From: Rheinheimera sediminis
GTDB taxonomy: Bacteria; Pseudomonadota; Gammaproteobacteria; Enterobacterales; Alteromonadaceae
Direction of reading: 5' to 3'
Length of the DNA stretch: 32,764 bases
Assembly: GCF_004005375.1 (NCBI RefSeq)
Contig: NZ_RZUF01000031.1
Span: 1 to 32,764, forward strand
Shown piece by piece: positions 1 to 7,002 of the stretch (the stretch's first letter is position 1; each line of letters opens with the position of its first letter). Below the pieces are notes generated by a model. That model did no database searches and had not been told where the DNA came from. It worked only from the letters and a program-made list of their open reading frames with translations. The position numbers were made by a program, and so were the translations under genes.

Positions 1-130
1 AAGTGGCTGCTCAGTATCACTGACTTAAAACATATTTCTATGTAAGTCACTTCACTGATATATATTCTTTGTGCGATTGCTCGCTGCAGAATCTAAACCG
101 TGAGTGCCCACACAGATGATTGATTGCTTA

Positions 131-143
131 TTGTTAAAGAGCA
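131..143 (-). promoter_or_regulatory. rRNA antitermination boxA
   Basis: The minus strand reads TGCTCTTTAACAA, identical to the E. coli rrn boxA, the RNA site bound by NusB-NusE for rRNA antitermination. It lies 11 bases downstream of a boxB-like hairpin, as in E. coli leaders. Confidence 0.9.
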
Positions 144-154
144 GTGCTGAACCG

Positions 155-172
155 GTTGAGACCTTGTTCAAC
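155..172 (-). promoter_or_regulatory. boxB-like hairpin of the rRNA leader
   Basis: The minus strand reads GTTGAACAAGGTCTCAAC: a 5-bp stem (GTTGA/TCAAC) with an 8-base loop between the promoter and boxA. Position rather than sequence identifies it as the boxB-like element. Confidence 0.6.
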
Positions 173-181
173 AGGAGGCGC

Positions 182-265
182 ATTCTACACTTCCCAGAAT
201 TTGTGTCAAGCCGGAGTTTTGAAATTATTTATTAAATCCCCAAATTTCATTCAATTTGCTTCAAT
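182..265 (-). promoter_or_regulatory. rRNA operon promoter with AT-rich upstream (UP-like) region
   Basis: The minus strand has -35 TTGACA (209-204), a 16-base spacer and -10 TAGAAT (187-182), followed by the GC-rich discriminator GCGCCTCC typical of stringently controlled rRNA promoters. Upstream, about 215-265 is strongly AT-rich with short A/T tracts, as expected for an UP element. Only one convincing promoter is visible; no clear P1/P2 pair was found. Confidence 0.8.
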
Positions 266-299
266 TTTGAGCAACCCTGTCGATTACCTAGGTTACTCA

Positions 300-1330
300 G
301 AGCGCATAATCCATATTGAGGTCAATACCTATAAAGCACCTACTCATTGTAAAAGTGATTTTGATCAGCTTTTTCAATTTCCAGAACTGACTTGCATCAG
401 TTGCATTTTCAGAAGGACCATTGCACTCAGCCTGTTCGCATATTGCGTTGTCTCTAATGAACTCCCGGCTGTTAGCCCGATGCTCGTAATCAACCGCTTC
501 TACACCAGGAATATTGGCAAACAACCGCCGTTGCAAAACTGCCAGGATTTTCTCTTTCTCACATAGAGTTAAGGTACAATAGCTGGGATAGGATGTGTGA
601 AATTCAGAATCCGTAATGCTTATGCCATCCACATCACTAAAAAGCCGTATGGCGCAAATGGCACCTGCGGTATCAACCAGTTCTTCACTGTTATAGGCTT
701 ATCGTGATTTCTGGCCATTATGCTCTTTGAGTAAAATGCACGCAGACTTTGCAAAAAGCTCCAAACTCAATTCTGGCCAAGAACCTCGTTTTACAACTTC
801 AGCCATCATTAACAGACTTTGAGGCTTACTCAAAAAATCTTGCAGATTTTTTTGCTCAGCTTAGGCCAAAAACTCATCAGCAGAAATGTATCCTGCTGAT
901 TTTAAAAAATTCACTTGCTCTTCTCTGTGCAACTGTTTCGGCAAAAGGACAGCCTCCCCGCCGTTGCTCTCAAAATAATTATTGACTACAACAAAATCAA
1001 TATCGCCAGTCAGTCTCTTTCCCAGTAAGAGATAAATACTTTTGCTTGATTCAGCACATAAGCTTGAGAGCTATATTATCGATTACTGAATCATCGTTTC
1101 GGCTCGGTCTTTTTTCATCAAGACCATCAATGAATAAATGCTGATTGGATAATTGCTCAATCCGGAAAACTAGGCATGAAAGAATAGGCAGAAATTTACC
1201 ATTGTATATGGAAGCAGCAGACTTAAATGAATGTGCTTTTCCTGCGCCAGGTTCCCTGAGTAAAATAACAGTTGAGTGCTGCAAAAACTGAGCAAAAGTA
1301 CAGATATTACTATCTGCATGATTGAGATTT
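300..1330 (-). pseudogene. Decayed NACHT/STAND-type NTPase gene, N-terminal part only
   Basis: Pieces of one protein can be read in order on the minus strand across several frames. They are a Walker A (REPGAGKA, 1257-1234, from an ancestral GEPGAGKS), a Walker B with the NACHT-style LFIDGLDEKR (about 1137-1108), a sensor-like block LNQAKVFIS (about 1055-1029), then TGDIDFVVVNNYFES to KPQSLLMMAEVV (about 1008-780), then ELFAKSACILLKEHN to AGAICAIRLFSDVDGI and VDYEHR (about 765-460). At least two frameshifts and three internal stops break it: TGA after KLMC, TAA in LA*AEQ and TAA in KSR*AY. Intact relatives are large ATP-binding proteins, and here everything beyond about residue 330 is missing, with the rrn promoter following directly. 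The function of the intact family is not firmly known to me; NACHT/STAND proteins often act in defence. Confidence 0.72.
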
Positions 1331-2127
1331 TTCTATACCTTTTACAATTTCAACATAGCGATTCAGCGTTCAAATTTCTTGTCTTGGGCATGCTCATACT
1401 ACAGCAAATACTACTTTTGCCAGAAAACGGAAATCGTAATGTTAGAGACAAAAAAACTTAAGTCACATGTCAACTATATGGCAAATTACCGACTGTCTGT
1501 AACGGAGCCTATATAGGCTTGATTTTTAAAGTATTTTTCATGTAATACAATAATAGCATCCTATCGGTCATACCAAGTTATCAAAAATTAATACCCAATG
1601 GCGGATGTCCGGCATGCGAATTTAACTTTTTTGTTTCTTTGACCAAAAACTCACTTGGTGATGAGGAAAAGTTTTCTTTGGATTACATTGGCATTACTCA
1701 ATACTAGCCATGAAAAACAAAAGCCTGCCCTCAGTTAATTTTAAGTTTTGACATGCGTCTTGGACACAATTATTGGACACAAAATTTAGCCGTAAGCATC
1801 TGACTTCAAATATTAAAATATGGGTGTGCATTGAAAAATCACGTTTTAGATGGACACAAGAAGACACAGCTTTTCAGCCGTTTTTGAAAACGTAAGTCAT
1901 TGATTTTCCACGGTTGGCCGGGCACTCTTTGTGAAATTTTGGTTAACAGAATTTGAGTGGCTATTTGATGAAGGATTGTGTCCATGCTGACACCCGGCCT
2001 ATTTAAAGAATTGGCACAGTTTGGACACAAATGGGTCCAGCTGTGTCCAAAAATGCAGAAATACCGCGTTTTGAAACATAGCATTTTTAGCATAAAATTT
2101 AAGTAAATCATATGGATACATCAATAA
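1331..2127. other. Gene-poor, AT-rich intergenic stretch
   Basis: About 800 bases in which no open frame resembles a known protein. The longest frame (1839-2111, minus) is low-complexity in character and lacks a ribosome binding site. The visible structure is the cluster of TGGACACA octamers between 1761 and 2050, listed separately. The stretch may be eroded genomic-island DNA; that is inference from the fossil gene on its left and the pseudo-tRNA on its right. Confidence 0.5.
1761..2050. repeat. Six copies of the octamer TGGACACA in both orientations
   Basis: Exact copies occur at 1761-1768, 1774-1781, 1851-1858 and 2022-2029 on the plus strand and at 1977-1984 and 2042-2049 on the minus strand. 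The first two are direct repeats 13 bp apart. The last two form a perfect 9-bp inverted repeat, TTGGACACA/TGTGTCCAA, around a 12-base spacer (2021-2050). Near-copies occur at about 1863 and 2012. Such clustering suggests binding sites for a recombinase, transposase or regulator, but no protein is linked to it here. Confidence 0.6.
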
Positions 2128-2132
2128 TAAAA

Positions 2133-2222
2133 TGGCGGAGCGGACGGGACTCGAACCCGCGCCCCCCCGGCCTGACAGGCCGGCTATGCTTTAACAGAGA
2201 GCAACAGACTGAACTGCTGTCG
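2133..2222 (-). pseudogene. Decayed tRNA-Asp pseudogene
   Basis: The 3' half (T arm, acceptor 3' strand, CCA) is identical to the intact tRNA-Asp genes, and the identity with the nearest copy runs 34 bases (2128-2161 versus 2300-2333), including four A's outside the tRNA. The anticodon loop still reads GTC. Toward the 5' end there is extra sequence near the D arm, and the 5' acceptor strand no longer pairs with CCGCTCC. It lies beyond the terminator of the array, so it is probably not transcribed with it. Confidence 0.75.
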
Positions 2223-2246
2223 CCAGACAGCCCTTACAAATTTTAG

Positions 2247-2276
2247 TTAAAAAAAAACCAGCTCAAGGCTGGTTGA
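2247..2276 (-). terminator. Rho-independent terminator of the tRNA-Asp array
   Basis: On the minus strand, stem AACCAGC, loop CTTGA and stem GCTGGTT are followed by a run of T's (2257-2249 on the plus strand reads A's). It sits about 30 bases past the 3' end of the last intact tRNA. Confidence 0.85.
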
Positions 2277-2304
2277 TTTTTTACTGATCTTTACAGCAGT
2301 AAAA

Positions 2305-2381
2305 TGGCGGAGCGGACGGGACTCGAACCCGCGACCCCCGGCGTGACAGGCCGGTATTCTAACCGACTGAACTACCGCTCC
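2305..2381 (-). tRNA. tRNA-Asp (GUC), copy 6 in transcription order
   Basis: 77-nt tRNA with encoded CCA: 5' acceptor strand GGAGCGG pairs with CCGCTCC, anticodon stem CCGGC(C)..GCCGG, anticodon GTC, T loop GTTCGAGTC. It is the last intact gene before the terminator and identical in its mature region to the other five copies. Confidence 0.95.
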
Positions 2382-2423
2382 GCACTGGAGTGAGCTTACG
2401 CTCTAATGGCTTGCTTGCTGAAT

Positions 2424-2500
2424 TGGCGGAGCGGACGGGACTCGAACCCGCGACCCCCGGCGTGACAGGCCGGTATTCTAACCGACTGAACTACCGCTCC
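2424..2500 (-). tRNA. tRNA-Asp (GUC), copy 5
   Basis: Same 77-nt sequence, anticodon GTC, CCA encoded. It is separated from its downstream neighbour by a 42-base spacer that is identical to the one separating copies 4 and 5. Confidence 0.95.
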
Positions 2501-2542
2501 GCACTGGAGTGAGCTTACGCTCTAATGGCTTGCTTGCTGAAT

Positions 2543-2619
2543 TGGCGGAGCGGACGGGACTCGAACCCGCGACCCCCGGCGTGACAGGCCGGTATTCTAA
2601 CCGACTGAACTACCGCTCC
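2543..2619 (-). tRNA. tRNA-Asp (GUC), copy 4
   Basis: Same 77-nt sequence, anticodon GTC. This is the junction between the two spacer types: 28-base spacers upstream, 42-base spacers downstream. Confidence 0.95.
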
Positions 2620-2647
2620 GCACTCAGACAAACTATAAATGCTTAAG

Positions 2648-2724
2648 TGGCGGAGCGGACGGGACTCGAACCCGCGACCCCCGGCGTGACAGGCCGGTAT
2701 TCTAACCGACTGAACTACCGCTCC
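2648..2724 (-). tRNA. tRNA-Asp (GUC), copy 3
   Basis: Same 77-nt sequence, anticodon GTC. It is flanked by 28-base spacers containing the block CAGACAAACTATAAATGCTT. Confidence 0.95.
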
Positions 2725-2752
2725 GGAATCAGACAAACTATAAATGCTTAAG

Positions 2753-2829
2753 TGGCGGAGCGGACGGGACTCGAACCCGCGACCCCCGGCGTGACAGGCC
2801 GGTATTCTAACCGACTGAACTACCGCTCC
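2753..2829 (-). tRNA. tRNA-Asp (GUC), copy 2
   Basis: Same 77-nt sequence, anticodon GTC. The spacers on both sides are identical 28-mers. Confidence 0.95.
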
Positions 2830-2857
2830 GGAATCAGACAAACTATAAATGCTTAAG

Positions 2858-2934
2858 TGGCGGAGCGGACGGGACTCGAACCCGCGACCCCCGGCGTGAC
2901 AGGCCGGTATTCTAACCGACTGAACTACCGCTCC
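2858..2934 (-). tRNA. tRNA-Asp (GUC), copy 1 (promoter-proximal)
   Basis: Same 77-nt sequence, anticodon GTC. It is the first gene after the promoter at 3014-2986. Confidence 0.95.
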
Positions 2935-2985
2935 GCACCAATACACAGCAGCATTTTCAATTGGGTATGCTGCGTTGCGGCGGGA

Positions 2986-3014
2986 ATAATACGGATTCAC
3001 CAGTGGGCCGTCAA
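2986..3014 (-). promoter_or_regulatory. Promoter of the tRNA-Asp array
   Basis: Minus-strand -35 TTGACG (3014-3009), 17-base spacer and -10 TATTAT (2991-2986), followed by the GC-rich discriminator TCCCGCCGC expected of a stable-RNA promoter. The first tRNA begins about 50 bases downstream. Confidence 0.8.
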
Positions 3015-3042
3015 CGACTTTTTTGCCGCTTTTGTTTATTCC

Positions 3043-4455
3043 TTAATCATCCGGTAAAGAAAGTTCCAGAATGTCGTTCGACTTGCTGTTTTTTTGCCCT
3101 GATGCACTGGTTTTTACTTCATTCGCTCCGAGCATAGCAAGTGTGTCGAGGTCCATAGAATTATTCTTTTTCGCGAACAAGGTCTTAAAAGAACGATCCG
3201 TAGCGACCATCCAAATCGCAAAACCACCACCACCTAAGATAAGAATATTAGCCAGAATCACTAATAACCAAGGAAAAGCGGTCTCTTCTTCCACCGCTGA
3301 GACAAGATCAGCACTCTTTAATATTTCTTGTTGAACCGGGAGTGGGGCTTCTACCTCTATTGTTGCAACTCCAGCTTCAGGCTCTATCACTTCTGCCACA
3401 AAAGAAGCCAGAGGCAAAGTGATCACAATATCTCGGCCTGTCACAGTCTGAGCAAACAAAGTGCTCTCGACTTTATAAGTCCCGCTGGCGTAATTGACTA
3501 TCTTTAACTTTTTATCTACTTCAACACTCTCACCCAAAGTGAAACTTTGTATTTCATTATTTGGAAAACTGATCTTGCCCTGCAAAGCAACAGATTTAGG
3601 ATTAATCATCGGATCTGTGACTTTAAACGTCAGCCAGTGTAGATCTTCAGCCTTTGTTGCTTGCGTCACTTCGTAGCTAATGGGGCTTTTATGCAAGATC
3701 ACCGCTTCCTGTTCTACTTCACGAGTATATAGCGGCGTTTTTACTACAAACTTGGGCACCCATTGTCCGGGTTTCATATCCAGTCTAAATTCACCAGTAA
3801 AAATACCATCCCTTGGTTTTTCATCAAAGTTGCGACCATCATCAGCCAAAGTCGTCAGTTCAATTACACCTGCACCAAAATTTTCATGCTCTGGGTTATT
3901 ACTGCTGAGGAAAAGTACATCAAGCCGCAACAAATCTCGGAAGTCTTTTGCCACTATGGGCTGCCCACCGTTAGTTAGTGTGGCAGTAACTTTGATGGTT
4001 TCGCCAACCATCAGATGATCGGGCAAAGTGGCCACATTTAACTCTATATCGGTCAAAACCATAATTTTGCTTTCTGGCAAAATCTGGCCCAGCGCTTGCC
4101 AGGGACCAGGAGTGGGTTTCTTAATTTTAATTAAATCGTAAGTTTTATCGTCATACCATTGAACATCCTGATCATTGGCATTAATGATATTCAGTTTACT
4201 GCCATCAGGTTTGACCAAAATAACGGACGCCGATCCTCGCTTGCGGAAAAATACCATAGTAATTTCTTCCACTTCGTAATCGATACGGAATCTGTTCTCA
4301 AACAGAGGGATCTGATTTTTGGCTGGTAAATCTGGCAATAAGCTTAAACCTATCGGATCTTCCGAAGGTTCGGTAATGGCTTCTGTAGTAACAGTATCCT
4401 GCGCTATCAATTGCAAGCTGACACAGAGCAAAAAAGCATAAATTAACTTCGCCAC
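3043..4455 (-). CDS. TIGR03503-like membrane-anchored protein
   Basis: A protein of about 470 residues resembling the TIGR03503 family of Vibrio/Shewanella-type bacteria; its biochemical role is unknown. It has an N-terminal signal peptide (hydrophobic AFLLCVSLQLIAQ), a long extracytoplasmic region rich in beta-strand character, and one membrane segment near the C-terminus (around PWLLVILANILILGGGG). A short cytoplasmic tail rich in Ser, Lys and Asn follows. I chose GTG at 4455 because AGGAGG lies 9 bases before it; the TTG two codons upstream is only 3 bases from that site. The start lies inside the end of dnaQ (13-base overlap), so the two are probably translationally coupled. The family assignment is from recognition of the overall sequence. 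Confidence 0.75.
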   Translation of the reverse strand: MAKLIYAFLLCVSLQLIAQDTVTTEAITEPSEDPIGLSLLPDLPAKNQIPLFENRFRIDYEVEEITMVFFRKRGSASVILVKPDGSKLNIINANDQDVQWYDDKTYDLIKIKKPTPGPWQALGQILPESKIMVLTDIELNVATLPDHLMVGETIKVTATLTNGGQPIVAKDFRDLLRLDVLFLSSNNPEHENFGAGVIELTTLADDGRNFDEKPRDGIFTGEFRLDMKPGQWVPKFVVKTPLYTREVEQEAVILHKSPISYEVTQATKAEDLHWLTFKVTDPMINPKSVALQGKISFPNNEIQSFTLGESVEVDKKLKIVNYASGTYKVESTLFAQTVTGRDIVITLPLASFVAEVIEPEAGVATIEVEAPLPVQQEILKSADLVSAVEEETAFPWLLVILANILILGGGGFAIWMVATDRSFKTLFAKKNNSMDLDTLAMLGANEVKTSASGQKNSKSNDILELSLPDD

Positions 4456-5147
4456 AAGCAACTTCCTCCTTTTTTCTGCACCAGATCCAGACGCTGCTCA
4501 TGCGACAGTAGTTCAGCTTCTGAAGCGAAAACAACAGGTAAACGACTGGTCCGTTGAAGTTGACCGACCACTACATTCTGCTGAGCGGCGGCTTGCTCGT
4601 CATTTGCCAAGTTCAGGCTAACCTGCCCACCTGTCATCGCCAGATACACATCAGCCAGAATTTCAGCATCCAATAGGGCGCCGTGTAAAGTACGGTGGCT
4701 GTTGTTAATGTCGTAGCGACGGCATAAAGCATCGAGGTTGTTTTTCTGCCCAGGATGGGCTTCACGCGCCATTTTCAGCGTATCCAGTACACCGCAAATA
4801 TCAGTGACAGGTGAAAGTGCTGGACGCAGCAGATTAAATTCGTGGTTGATAAAGCCGACGTCAAACGCCGCGTTATGGATCACCAGTTCAGCACCAGCTA
4901 TATAGTGACAAAATTGCTGAGCTACTTCAGCGAAACGGGGTTTGCCAATTAAAAACTCATTGGTAATACCGTGAACCGCTATGGCTTCCTGATCAATCAA
5001 CCGATCCGGTTGCAAATAGACATGGAAATTATTGCCAGTCAGCCGACGATTTATCAGCTCCACGCAACCAATTTCTATGATCCGGTGGCCTTCCTGCGGG
5101 CTTAAACCTGTGGTTTCGGTGTCTAGTACTATCTGTCTTTTCAGCAT
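4443..5147 (-). CDS. dnaQ: DNA polymerase III epsilon subunit (3'-5' proofreading exonuclease)
   Basis: The 234-residue protein has the DEDDh exonuclease motifs in order: ExoI DTETTG (Asp9, Glu11), ExoII HNAAFDVGF (Asp96), ExoIII HGALLDAEIL (His155, Asp160). It proofreads within the replicative polymerase core, together with the alpha and theta subunits. The C-terminal part after about residue 175 is the linker and alpha-binding tail. The gene is divergent from rnhA with about 65 bases between starts, the classical gammaproteobacterial arrangement, and its end overlaps the next gene. ATG at 5147 gives an N-terminus only slightly shorter than that of E. coli DnaQ. Confidence 0.95.
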   Translation of the reverse strand: MLKRQIVLDTETTGLSPQEGHRIIEIGCVELINRRLTGNNFHVYLQPDRLIDQEAIAVHGITNEFLIGKPRFAEVAQQFCHYIAGAELVIHNAAFDVGFINHEFNLLRPALSPVTDICGVLDTLKMAREAHPGQKNNLDALCRRYDINNSHRTLHGALLDAEILADVYLAMTGGQVSLNLANDEQAAAQQNVVVGQLQRTSRLPVVFASEAELLSHEQRLDLVQKKGGSCLWRS

Positions 5148-5212
5148 TCTGATTCGTGTTCTTAGCGCTTTTGCGTTAGATTATACGCCGATTTCAGTTG
5201 TGGGAAGCATCG

Positions 5213-5683
5213 ATGCGTAAACAAGTAGCAATCTATACAGACGGTTCTTGCCTTGGAAACCCCGGACCAGGCGGTTATGGTGTGGTTTTGCGCTATCAGC
5301 AGCACCAAAAAGAAATGTCTGGCGGCTATACACAAACAACCAATAACAGAATGGAATTACTGGCAGCTATTGTTGGTCTGGAAAGTTTAAAACAGCCCTG
5401 TGATGTGGACTTAACCACAGACAGTCAGTATGTTCGCTTAGGTATTACGCAGTGGCTGGCCAACTGGAAAAAAAACAACTGGAAAACCAGTCAAAAAGAA
5501 CCAGTAAAAAATCAGGATTTATGGCGCCGCTTAGATGCCGCTTGTCAGGGGCATAAAGTGAACTGGCATTGGGTCAAAGGCCATGCCGGACACCCGGAAA
5601 ACGAACGTTGTGATGAGTTAGCAAGAGTCGCGGCTACCCACAATGCCACAGAAGTGGACACAGGTTTTCAGGCCTCATCATAA
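5213..5683 (+). CDS. rnhA: Ribonuclease HI
   Basis: This 156-residue protein degrades the RNA strand of RNA-DNA hybrids and is nearly colinear with E. coli RNase HI. The catalytic residues are all present at the E. coli positions: Asp10, Glu48 (NRMELL), Asp70 (TTDSQY), His124 and Asp134 ([14 protein letters not shown]). ATG at 5213 is preferred over an upstream TTG-type extension because it places the first strand exactly as in homologues. It is divergently arranged with dnaQ, so both promoters share the 5148-5212 interval. Confidence 0.97.
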   Translation: MRKQVAIYTDGSCLGNPGPGGYGVVLRYQQHQKEMSGGYTQTTNNRMELLAAIVGLESLKQPCDVDLTTDSQYVRLGITQWLANWKKNNWKTSQKEPVKNQDLWRRLDAACQGHKVNWHWVKGHAGHPENERCDELARVAATHNATEVDTGFQASS

Positions 5684-5820
5684 AAAGAACACAGGTCAAA
5701 GTAATGAAAGCTCAGTACCCATCAGCAGTATAGAAAAGTTTTTCCGCAGCCATAACTTTGGATTTTAAGTCGATAAAACACTACCACGCAAACCGCTTTG
5801 CCCTCATTAACCTCTGTCAG

Positions 5821-6105
5821 CTAATCAGTTTCAACCTGATCAGACATCAGCCAGTAATGGCTGATAAAACCTGTGGCGCTTTGCAGCAAGATCGGTGCCA
5901 GGCTACAGGCCATAGCAGCAAATATTGGGATTGTTGTGGCCGCAAGCAGCAAGGGCACAATTAAAAAACCGCTGACTACACCAATCCAACCAGTCAGCCT
6001 AGCTAAAACCATCGCCAGCAAAGCCCGCAGTAATAATGCGATAAAGCTGATTTGAGCCGCAGCACCTGGAGACTATCGAGTTTTTTCCGGCAACCGCACT
6101 AAATT
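5821..6105 (-). pseudogene. Fragment of a TauE/SafE-type membrane protein
   Basis: One minus-strand frame reads a hydrophobic segment running from PGAAAQISF through GFLIVPLLL, CSLAPILL and SATGFISHYW to a stop at 5821. The order GxxSGFLIVPLLL, (T)SL, SAxGFxSH resembles the second half of sulfite-exporter TauE/SafE proteins, but the glycine-rich GVGGG part is missing. An in-frame stop lies just upstream (about 6105), and there is no start signal or further protein on either side. About 70-95 residues survive from a family of roughly 250. The assignment is tentative; an unrelated small membrane protein is the alternative. Confidence 0.42.
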
Positions 6106-6201
6106 TACTTACACTGGCACGGTAAGAATACAACGCCACCAATAAGCCAACACTTTTTAACTCCAAGCCACCAGATTGACCCGCTTAAGTAGTCTGGGGG
6201 C

Positions 6202-6238
6202 GCTTACGCGCGACAAGCCATGTCTGCCGCGCGCAAGC
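6202..6238. repeat. GC-rich palindrome (REP-like)
   Basis: GCTTACGCGCG (6202-6212) is complementary to CGCGCGCAAGC (6228-6238) with one wobble pair, around a 15-base centre that can extend the stem (GACA/TGTC). It lies immediately before the gpx terminator hairpin. Only one copy of this particular sequence was seen. Confidence 0.6.
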
Positions 6239-6264
6239 AAAAAGCCCACAGTAGCTGGCTTTTT
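6239..6264. terminator. Terminator downstream of the glutathione peroxidase gene
   Basis: AAAAAGCC (6239-6246) and GGCTTTTT (6257-6264) form an 8-bp stem with a 10-base loop and A/T flanks on both sides. It can work in both directions but most likely serves the minus-strand gene ending at 6283. Confidence 0.7.
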
Positions 6265-6282
6265 ATTTACACAACAAACAGC

Positions 6283-6837
6283 TTATTCAGCTTTTAATAA
6301 AGCTTCCACTTCTTTGACAAAATCGGCATCGTCTGGCGATACTTTACTGCCAAAGTGCTTGACCTGTTGTTCATCGTTGCTGACCAGATACTTATTAAAA
6401 TTCCATGATGGCTTTTCACCTGTTTTGGCGATTAAAGCTTTAAATACCGGGTTCACGTCATCACCACGCACTGCGCTGGTGGCAAACATAGGGAAAGTCA
6501 CTCCGTAGTTGATGTAACAAACTTCGGCGGTTTTTTCGGCATCGTCATGTTCTTGCATAAAATCGTCAGAAGGGAAACCCAATACCACTAAACCCTGATC
6601 TTTGTATTTCTCATACAATCCCTGCAAAGCAGTAAATTGAGGAGTAAAACCACATTTACTGGCGGTATTCACAATCAATAAGGTTTTACCTTTATAGGTT
6701 TCACATAAATCCAGAGTTTCTTTTTTACGTAACTGCGGCAGTGAATGGCCCAAAATTTCGCCACAGCTATTGGCAAAAGCCGCACCGCTTGCGCTAAGCA
6801 GCAGTGCTGCGGTCAGAATTTTCTTCATTGTTTTCAT
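6283..6837 (-). CDS. Periplasmic glutathione peroxidase-family protein (Cys type)
   Basis: The 184-residue protein has a signal peptide (KKILTAALLLSASGAAFA) and the thiol peroxidase fold of the glutathione peroxidase family. The peroxidatic residue is Cys62 in NTASKCGFTPQF, where animal enzymes have selenocysteine. The Gln of FMQEHD and the Trp/Asn of SWNFNKYL, the other catalytic positions, are kept. It should reduce hydroperoxides in the periplasm; the electron donor (thioredoxin-like or glutathione) cannot be told from sequence. The usual C-terminal length is kept. CAGGAGC precedes the start by about 5 bases. The gene stands alone between a terminator on each side. Confidence 0.85.
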   Translation of the reverse strand: MKTMKKILTAALLLSASGAAFANSCGEILGHSLPQLRKKETLDLCETYKGKTLLIVNTASKCGFTPQFTALQGLYEKYKDQGLVVLGFPSDDFMQEHDDAEKTAEVCYINYGVTFPMFATSAVRGDDVNPVFKALIAKTGEKPSWNFNKYLVSNDEQQVKHFGSKVSPDDADFVKEVEALLKAE

Positions 6838-6963
6838 TATTAGCTCCTGTTAGTAGATGATGTGAACCGTTACGGGCCAAGTCAGATATTGGATCTGAGC
6901 GGTAATAACAGACCGTTCATCAGAGGCCGTTATTTCACGCCGATATAAAATTCATGCAGAGAC

Positions 6964-6988
6964 AAAAAAGGCGACTTGCGTCGCCTGT
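6964..6988 (-). terminator. Terminator of the DUF2750 gene
   Basis: On the minus strand, AGGCGAC-GCAA-GTCGCCT (6986-6969) is followed by T's (6969-6964). It begins about 15 bases after the stop codon at 7003. Confidence 0.85.
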
Positions 6989-7002
6989 TTCATTTGAAAA
7001 TT

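Larger units (their letters stand above)
1..176 (-). other. 5' leader of a ribosomal RNA operon (16S gene just outside the window)
   Basis: Read on the minus strand, this stretch follows the plan of the E. coli rrn leader: promoter, boxB-like hairpin (155-172), boxA (131-143), then the conserved CTGTGTGGGCACT segment (about 104-118). The leader runs off the left edge toward a 16S gene that is not included; no 16S 5' sequence is visible. The AT-rich inverted repeat at about 10-50 could take part in the RNase III processing stalk. The match to known leaders is direct; the presence of 16S beyond the edge is inference. Confidence 0.85.
2305..2934 (-). repeat. Tandem array of tRNA-Asp units (105-bp and 119-bp periods)
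   Basis: The six genes form repeat units. Three starts are spaced 105 bp apart (tRNA plus 28-base spacer) and two 119 bp apart (tRNA plus 42-base spacer). Spacers within each class are identical apart from the first few bases (GCACT versus GGAAT at one junction). This indicates amplification by unequal recombination and recent homogenisation. Confidence 0.9.

Noticed and set aside
280-330. A second (P1-like) rRNA promoter around GATTATGCGCTC on the minus strand
   Set aside because: No acceptable -35 at 16-18 bases upstream.
144-566. 140-residue plus-strand open frame overlapping the rRNA promoter
   Set aside because: It runs through the promoter and antisense to the fossil NTPase, with no ribosome site or similarity.
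1839-2111. 90-residue minus-strand frame containing CPNCANSL
   Set aside because: No ribosome site; the repeated TGGACACA octamers explain its composition, and a single CxxC is not evidence for a zinc protein.
2305-2934. CRISPR-like regular repeats
   Set aside because: The repeats are tRNA genes and the spacers are identical rather than unique.
2515-3000. 161-residue minus-strand open frame with the repeated peptide GAVVQSVRIPACHAGGRGFESRPLR
   Set aside because: It is the translation of tandem tRNA-Asp genes and their spacers, a well-known spurious protein.
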